From Pseudomonas sp. FP453 (GTDB lineage: Bacteria; Pseudomonadota; Gammaproteobacteria; Pseudomonadales; Pseudomonadaceae): a DNA stretch of 64,000 bases. The translations under genes were made by a program, and so were the position numbers. The notes beneath the pieces were generated by a model that searched no databases, had not been told where the DNA came from, and worked only from the letters and a program-made list of their open reading frames with translations. Below are positions 59,407 through 64,000 of the stretch, in pieces (position 1 is the first letter of the stretch; the number at the start of each line of letters is the position of its first letter). The stretch covers positions 5,522,501 through 5,586,500 of the forward strand of contig NZ_CP117435.1 of assembly GCF_030687495.1 (NCBI RefSeq), written 5' to 3'.

Positions 59407-59433
59407 AAAAAAAGCCCCCGCTGAGCGGGGGCC
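59407..59433 (-). terminator. Terminator after tuf
   Basis: GCCCCCGC (59414-59421) and GCGGGGGC (59425-59432) with a 3-base loop. On the minus strand T7 follows (A-run 59407-59413). A strong terminator separating str from S10. Confidence 0.92.
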
Positions 59434-59467
59434 TTTTTCAAAGCATCAAGCTAACTCAAAAAAGAGC

Positions 59468-60661
59468 TTACTCGATGATTTTAGCTACAACACCAGCACC
59501 AACGGTACGGCCGCCTTCACGGATAGCGAAGCGCAGACCGTCTTCCATTGCGATGGTTTTGATCAGGGTAACTTCCATTTGGATGTTATCACCTGGCATT
59601 ACCATTTCAACGCCTTCTGGCAGCTGGCAGTTACCAGTCACGTCAGTAGTACGGAAGTAGAACTGAGGACGGTAGCCTTTGAAGAACGGAGTGTGACGAC
59701 CGCCTTCTTCTTTGCTCAGAACGTAGACTTCTGCGGTGAACTTGGTGTGCGGCTTAACGGTGCCTGGCTTAACCAGAACCTGGCCACGCTCAACGTCGTC
59801 ACGCTTGGTACCACGCAGCAGAACGCCGCAGTTCTCGCCAGCACGACCTTCGTCGAGCAGTTTGCGGAACATTTCAACACCGGTGCAGGTGGTGACGGTG
59901 GTGTCACGCAGACCAACGATTTCCAGTGGATCTTGAACGCGAACGATACCGCGCTCGATACGACCAGTCACAACAGTACCGCGACCGGAGATCGAGAATA
60001 CGTCTTCGATTGGCATCAGGAACGGCTTGTCGGTCAGACGAACTGGTTCTGGGATGTAGGTATCCAGAGTTTCAACCAGTTTACGAACGGCAGTGGTGCC
60101 CATTTCGTTGTCGTCTTTGCCTTCCAGAGCCATACGAGCAGAACCGATGATGATCGGAGTGTCGTCACCTGGGAAGTCGTAAGTGCTCAGCAGATCGCGC
60201 ACTTCCATCTCAACCAGTTCCAGCAGCTCAGCGTCGTCTACCAGGTCAGCCTTGTTCAGGAAAACCACGATGTACGGAACGCCTACCTGACGGGACAGCA
60301 GGATGTGCTCACGGGTTTGTGGCATCGGACCATCAGCGGCCGAGCAAACCAGGATCGCGCCGTCCATTTGGGCAGCACCGGTGATCATGTTCTTCACATA
60401 GTCAGCGTGACCTGGGCAGTCAACGTGAGCGTAGTGACGAATCTTCGAGTTGTACTCGACGTGCGCGGTGTTGATGGTGATACCACGAGCTTTTTCTTCT
60501 GGAGCGCTGTCGATCTTGTCGAAATCAACGATTGCAGAACCGAATACTTCGGAGCAAACGCGAGTCAGAGCTGCGGTCAGAGTGGTTTTACCGTGGTCAA
60601 CGTGGCCGATGGTGCCAACGTTTACGTGCGGTAGGGAACGATCAAATTTTTCTTTAGCCAC
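59468..60661 (-). CDS. tuf: Elongation factor Tu
   Basis: 397 aa GTPase delivering aminoacyl-tRNA. P-loop GHVDHGKTT, switch regions [12 protein letters not shown] and [16 protein letters not shown] specificity motif ([12 protein letters not shown]), domains 2 and 3 complete to [11 protein letters not shown]. Last gene of the str operon. A second tuf copy is usual in Pseudomonas and would lie elsewhere. Confidence 0.98.
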   Translation of the reverse strand: MAKEKFDRSLPHVNVGTIGHVDHGKTTLTAALTRVCSEVFGSAIVDFDKIDSAPEEKARGITINTAHVEYNSKIRHYAHVDCPGHADYVKNMITGAAQMDGAILVCSAADGPMPQTREHILLSRQVGVPYIVVFLNKADLVDDAELLELVEMEVRDLLSTYDFPGDDTPIIIGSARMALEGKDDNEMGTTAVRKLVETLDTYIPEPVRLTDKPFLMPIEDVFSISGRGTVVTGRIERGIVRVQDPLEIVGLRDTTVTTCTGVEMFRKLLDEGRAGENCGVLLRGTKRDDVERGQVLVKPGTVKPHTKFTAEVYVLSKEEGGRHTPFFKGYRPQFYFRTTDVTGNCQLPEGVEMVMPGDNIQMEVTLIKTIAMEDGLRFAIREGGRTVGAGVVAKIIE

Positions 60662-60692
60662 GACAATTAACTCCTAGCCTAAACGGGCTGAA

Positions 60693-62798
60693 TCAGCCTT
60701 GTTTTTTGGTAACGGTTTCGACGATGTGCGACGGAGCCGTATTGTATTTCTTGAATTCCATAGAGTAGCTTGCGCGACCCTGGGACATGGAGCGAACGTC
60801 GGTCGCATAACCGAACATCTCACCCAACGGAACCTCGGCGCGAATCACTTTGCCGGAAACCGTGTCTTCCATACCCAAGATCATGCCACGACGACGGTTA
60901 AGGTCGCCCATGACATCACCCATATAGTCTTCAGGTGTAACAACTTCTACCGCCATGATCGGCTCAAGCAACTCACCACCGCCCTTCTGGGCCAGTTGCT
61001 TGGTCGCCATGGAGGCAGCCACCTTAAACGCCATCTCGTTGGAGTCGACGTCGTGGTAAGAACCGTCAAAAACGGTTGCTTTCAGGCCGATCAGCGGATA
61101 GCCGGCAACAACGCCGTTCTTCATCTGCTCTTCGATGCCCTTCTGGATAGCCGGGATGTATTCCTTAGGAACCACACCACCAACTACTTCGTTCACGAAT
61201 TGCAGACCTTCCTGACCTTCGTCAGCAGGAGCAAAACGGATCCAGCAGTGACCGAACTGACCACGACCGCCGGACTGACGAACGAACTTGCCTTCGATTT
61301 CACAGTTCTTCGTGATGCGCTCACGATAGGAAACCTGAGGCTTACCGATGTTGGCTTCGACGTTGAACTCACGGCGCATCCGGTCAACCAGGATGTCCAG
61401 GTGCAACTCGCCCATGCCGGAGATGATCGTTTGACCAGTCTCTTCATCAGTCTTAACGCGGAAAGATGGATCTTCCTGAGCAAGCTTGCCCAGAGCGATA
61501 CCCATTTTTTCCTGGTCATCCTTGGTCTTAGGCTCTACGGCAACCGAAATAACCGGCTCCGGGAAGTCCATGCGAACCAGGATGATTGGCTTGGCAGCGT
61601 CGCACAAAGTCTCACCAGTGGTGACGTCCTTCATGCCGATCAGGGCCGCGATGTCACCAGCGCGCACTTCCTTGATCTCTTCACGGGCGTTTGCGTGCAT
61701 TTGCACCATACGGCCCACGCGCTCTTTCTTGCCTTTAACCGAGTTGATCACGCCGTCGCCGGATGCCAACACGCCCGAGTAAACGCGGACGAAGGTCAAA
61801 GTACCCACGAATGGGTCGGTAGCGATCTTGAACGCCAGCGCCGAGAACGGCTCGCTGTCGTCAGCATGACGCTCCATCTCTTCTTCCTCGTTATCAGGGT
61901 TGGTACCCTTGATAGCAGGAATGTCGGTTGGAGCCGGCAGGTAGTCGATAACGGCGTCGAGAACCAGGGGAACACCCTTGTTCTTGAAGGAAGAACCGCA
62001 AACAGCCAAGACGATTTCGCCAGCGATAGTACGCTGACGCAGAGCGGCCTTGATTTCCTCGTTGGTGAGTTCTTCACCTTCAAGGTACTTGTTCATCAGC
62101 TCTTCGCTGGCTTCGGCAGCAGCCTCAACCATGTTACCGCGCCACTCGTCAGCCAGTTCCTGAAGCTCTTCAGGGATAGGCTTGCGAACCGGGACCATAC
62201 CTTTGTCAGCGTCGTTCCAGTAGACCGCTTCCATGGTGAGCAGATCGATCTGCCCCTGGAAGTTATCTTCGGAACCGATGGCCAGCTGGATTGGCACCGG
62301 AGTGTGACCCAGGCGCTGCTTGATCTGACCGATCACGCGCAGGAAGTTGGCACCAGCACGGTCCATCTTGTTTACGTAAACAAGACGTGGAACGCCGTAC
62401 TTGTTGGCTTGACGCCATACGGTTTCCGACTGAGGCTCAACACCCGAGGTACCGCAGAACACAACGACAGCGCCGTCGAGTACGCGCAGGGAACGTTCAA
62501 CTTCAATGGTGAAGTCTACGTGGCCCGGGGTATCGATTACGTTGAAGCGGTGCTCGTTCTTGTACTGCTTGGCAGAACCAGACCAGAAAGCGGTAATAGC
62601 AGCAGAAGTAATGGTAATACCACGCTCCTGCTCCTGAACCATCCAGTCTGTGGTCGCGGCGCCGTCATGCACCTCGCCCATTTTGTGACTTTTGCCGGTG
62701 TAAAACAGTACGCGCTCGGTGGTGGTGGTTTTACCAGCATCCACGTGAGCAACGATACCGATGTTACGGTAGCGGCTAATCGGAGTAGTACGAGCCAT
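60693..62798 (-). CDS. fusA: Elongation factor G
   Basis: 701 aa translocase GTPase. [20 protein letters not shown] (P-loop), [27 protein letters not shown], and domains III-V ([40 protein letters not shown]). Between rpsG and tuf with 30-base gaps. Confidence 0.98.
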   Translation of the reverse strand: MARTTPISRYRNIGIVAHVDAGKTTTTERVLFYTGKSHKMGEVHDGAATTDWMVQEQERGITITSAAITAFWSGSAKQYKNEHRFNVIDTPGHVDFTIEVERSLRVLDGAVVVFCGTSGVEPQSETVWRQANKYGVPRLVYVNKMDRAGANFLRVIGQIKQRLGHTPVPIQLAIGSEDNFQGQIDLLTMEAVYWNDADKGMVPVRKPIPEELQELADEWRGNMVEAAAEASEELMNKYLEGEELTNEEIKAALRQRTIAGEIVLAVCGSSFKNKGVPLVLDAVIDYLPAPTDIPAIKGTNPDNEEEEMERHADDSEPFSALAFKIATDPFVGTLTFVRVYSGVLASGDGVINSVKGKKERVGRMVQMHANAREEIKEVRAGDIAALIGMKDVTTGETLCDAAKPIILVRMDFPEPVISVAVEPKTKDDQEKMGIALGKLAQEDPSFRVKTDEETGQTIISGMGELHLDILVDRMRREFNVEANIGKPQVSYRERITKNCEIEGKFVRQSGGRGQFGHCWIRFAPADEGQEGLQFVNEVVGGVVPKEYIPAIQKGIEEQMKNGVVAGYPLIGLKATVFDGSYHDVDSNEMAFKVAASMATKQLAQKGGGELLEPIMAVEVVTPEDYMGDVMGDLNRRRGMILGMEDTVSGKVIRAEVPLGEMFGYATDVRSMSQGRASYSMEFKKYNTAPSHIVETVTKKQG

Positions 62799-62828
62799 AA
62801 AGCCCTCGCAAAATTAGTGAAGCTAAGA

Positions 62829-63320
<492 letters not shown>

Positions 63321-63417
63321 TCAGGTTCGCTCGGAATCGGTGCCCTTTCGGGACGCCTCCGACCTTACTCTTATCGACTCAGAAAATAAGATGATTCAGT
63401 TTTACAAAAAGCCGCTA

Positions 63418-63789
63418 CTACTTAGGCTTCTTGGTACCGTACTTCGAACGACCCTGGTTACGACCTTTAACGCCGGAAGTATCCAAGGAGCCGCGTACGG
63501 TGTGGTAACGAACACCTGGCAAGTCTTTTACACGACCGCCGCGGATCAGTACCACGCTGTGCTCTTGCAGGTTGTGGCCTTCACCGCCGATGTACGAGGA
63601 AACCTCGAAACCGTTGGTCAGGCGCACACGGCATACTTTACGCAGTGCCGAGTTAGGTTTTTTCGGCGTGGTGGTATACACACGGGTGCATACGCCACGA
63701 CGTTGCGGGCAGTTCTGCAGCGCAGGTACGTCGGATTTCTCGACGATACGCTTACGCGGCTGACGTACCAGCTGGTTGATAGTTGCCAT
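63418..63789 (-). CDS. rpsL: 30S ribosomal protein S12
   Basis: 123 aa decoding-centre protein. [20 protein letters not shown] has Lys43, and [17 protein letters not shown] has the Lys88-region Lys. Both are the streptomycin-sensitive residues. First gene of the str operon. Confidence 0.98.
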   Translation of the reverse strand: MATINQLVRQPRKRIVEKSDVPALQNCPQRRGVCTRVYTTTPKKPNSALRKVCRVRLTNGFEVSSYIGGEGHNLQEHSVVLIRGGRVKDLPGVRYHTVRGSLDTSGVKGRNQGRSKYGTKKPK

Positions 63790-63880
63790 CTACTAGCTCC
63801 ACTGTTGTCTTGCGACGCTATTGTCTTGCAAGAAAAGCAAAATGGCAGGAACGAATTCCCGCCAAATTTAGGGGTACAAG

Positions 63881-63909
63881 AGTCTAAAGAGGATCTTGTC
63901 CCCAGTCAA
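63881..63909 (-). promoter_or_regulatory. Sigma70 promoter of the str operon
   Basis: On the minus strand TTGACT (63909-63904), 17 bases, TAGACT (63886-63881), giving an rpsL leader of about 85 bases. ACAAGA and TCTTGT inverted arms flank the -10 (63876-63899). The remaining bases to 64000 show no gene; rpoC is expected just beyond. Confidence 0.75.
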
Positions 63910-64000
63910 GGCAAGGCCCCGACCTTCCCACCTGTCGAACCGGGGCAAAATTGCCTCGATCCGACGAATGGGACTGCCAGGGCCCAGACTTATTTATCGC

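Noticed and set aside
63790..64000. The 3' end of rpoC at the window edge
   Set aside because: No minus-strand frame near 64000 reads as an RpoC tail; the gene probably ends just outside.

Overview
The window looks like a chromosomal segment of a Pseudomonas of the fluorescens group. The evidence is high-GC coding sequence, a gene order that matches from memory two conserved Pseudomonas blocks (xseB-ispA-dxs through the riboflavin genes, nrdR and a zinc operon to oprG; and ssb, uvrA, ferritin, katA through the ribosomal clusters), and several copies of the GTGGGAGC-GGCTTGCC type REP palindrome common in that group. I ran no database search; family names come from motifs and context.

Layout. 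1-2.4 kb: a MerR regulator convergent with a conserved hypothetical gene that carries two frameshifts. 2.5-6.5 kb: an iron cell-surface signalling cassette (ECF sigma, FecR-type anti-sigma, TonB receptor with an STN domain). 6.5-7.8 kb: a Fic protein behind a cluster of inverted repeats. 7.9-11 kb: xseB-ispA-dxs (isoprenoid precursors). 11.1-15 kb: btuB, btuF-like gene, small membrane protein, ribA. 15.1-21.3 kb (minus strand): a periplasmic binding protein, then nrdR-ribD-ribE-ribBA-ribH-nusB-thiL in transcription order. 21.5-24.8 kb: a YbaY lipoprotein, a methyltransferase, an Abi_2/AbiF-type HEPN protein preceded by a likely structured RNA, and a frameshifted ybbN/cnoX. 25.1-29.3 kb: a zinc-type operon behind a Zur-like palindrome, then oprG/ompW behind an ANR-like box; two inverted copies of one REP element flank this block. 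29.4-38 kb: epimerase, MscS channel, ybhP-clsB-ybhN lipid cluster, GlxA regulator with a divergent isochorismatase hydrolase, tam. 38.3-45.4 kb: ssb, YajR-like MFS, uvrA, ferritin, catalase. 45.6-63.8 kb (minus strand): the str, S10, spc and alpha operons (rpsL to rplQ).

Two points matter most. First, the abi gene with its terminator-ended, structured upstream RNA has the layout of an RNA-antitoxin/HEPN abortive-infection system. Second, several genes are frameshifted as read, including secY, which is essential. This suggests residual sequence errors, so none of the frameshifts should be taken as real gene loss without checking. An ATA where btuB should have its ATG may be the same problem. 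No tRNA, rRNA, insertion sequence, prophage or CRISPR array was seen, and no stretch over 300 bases lacks a gene.
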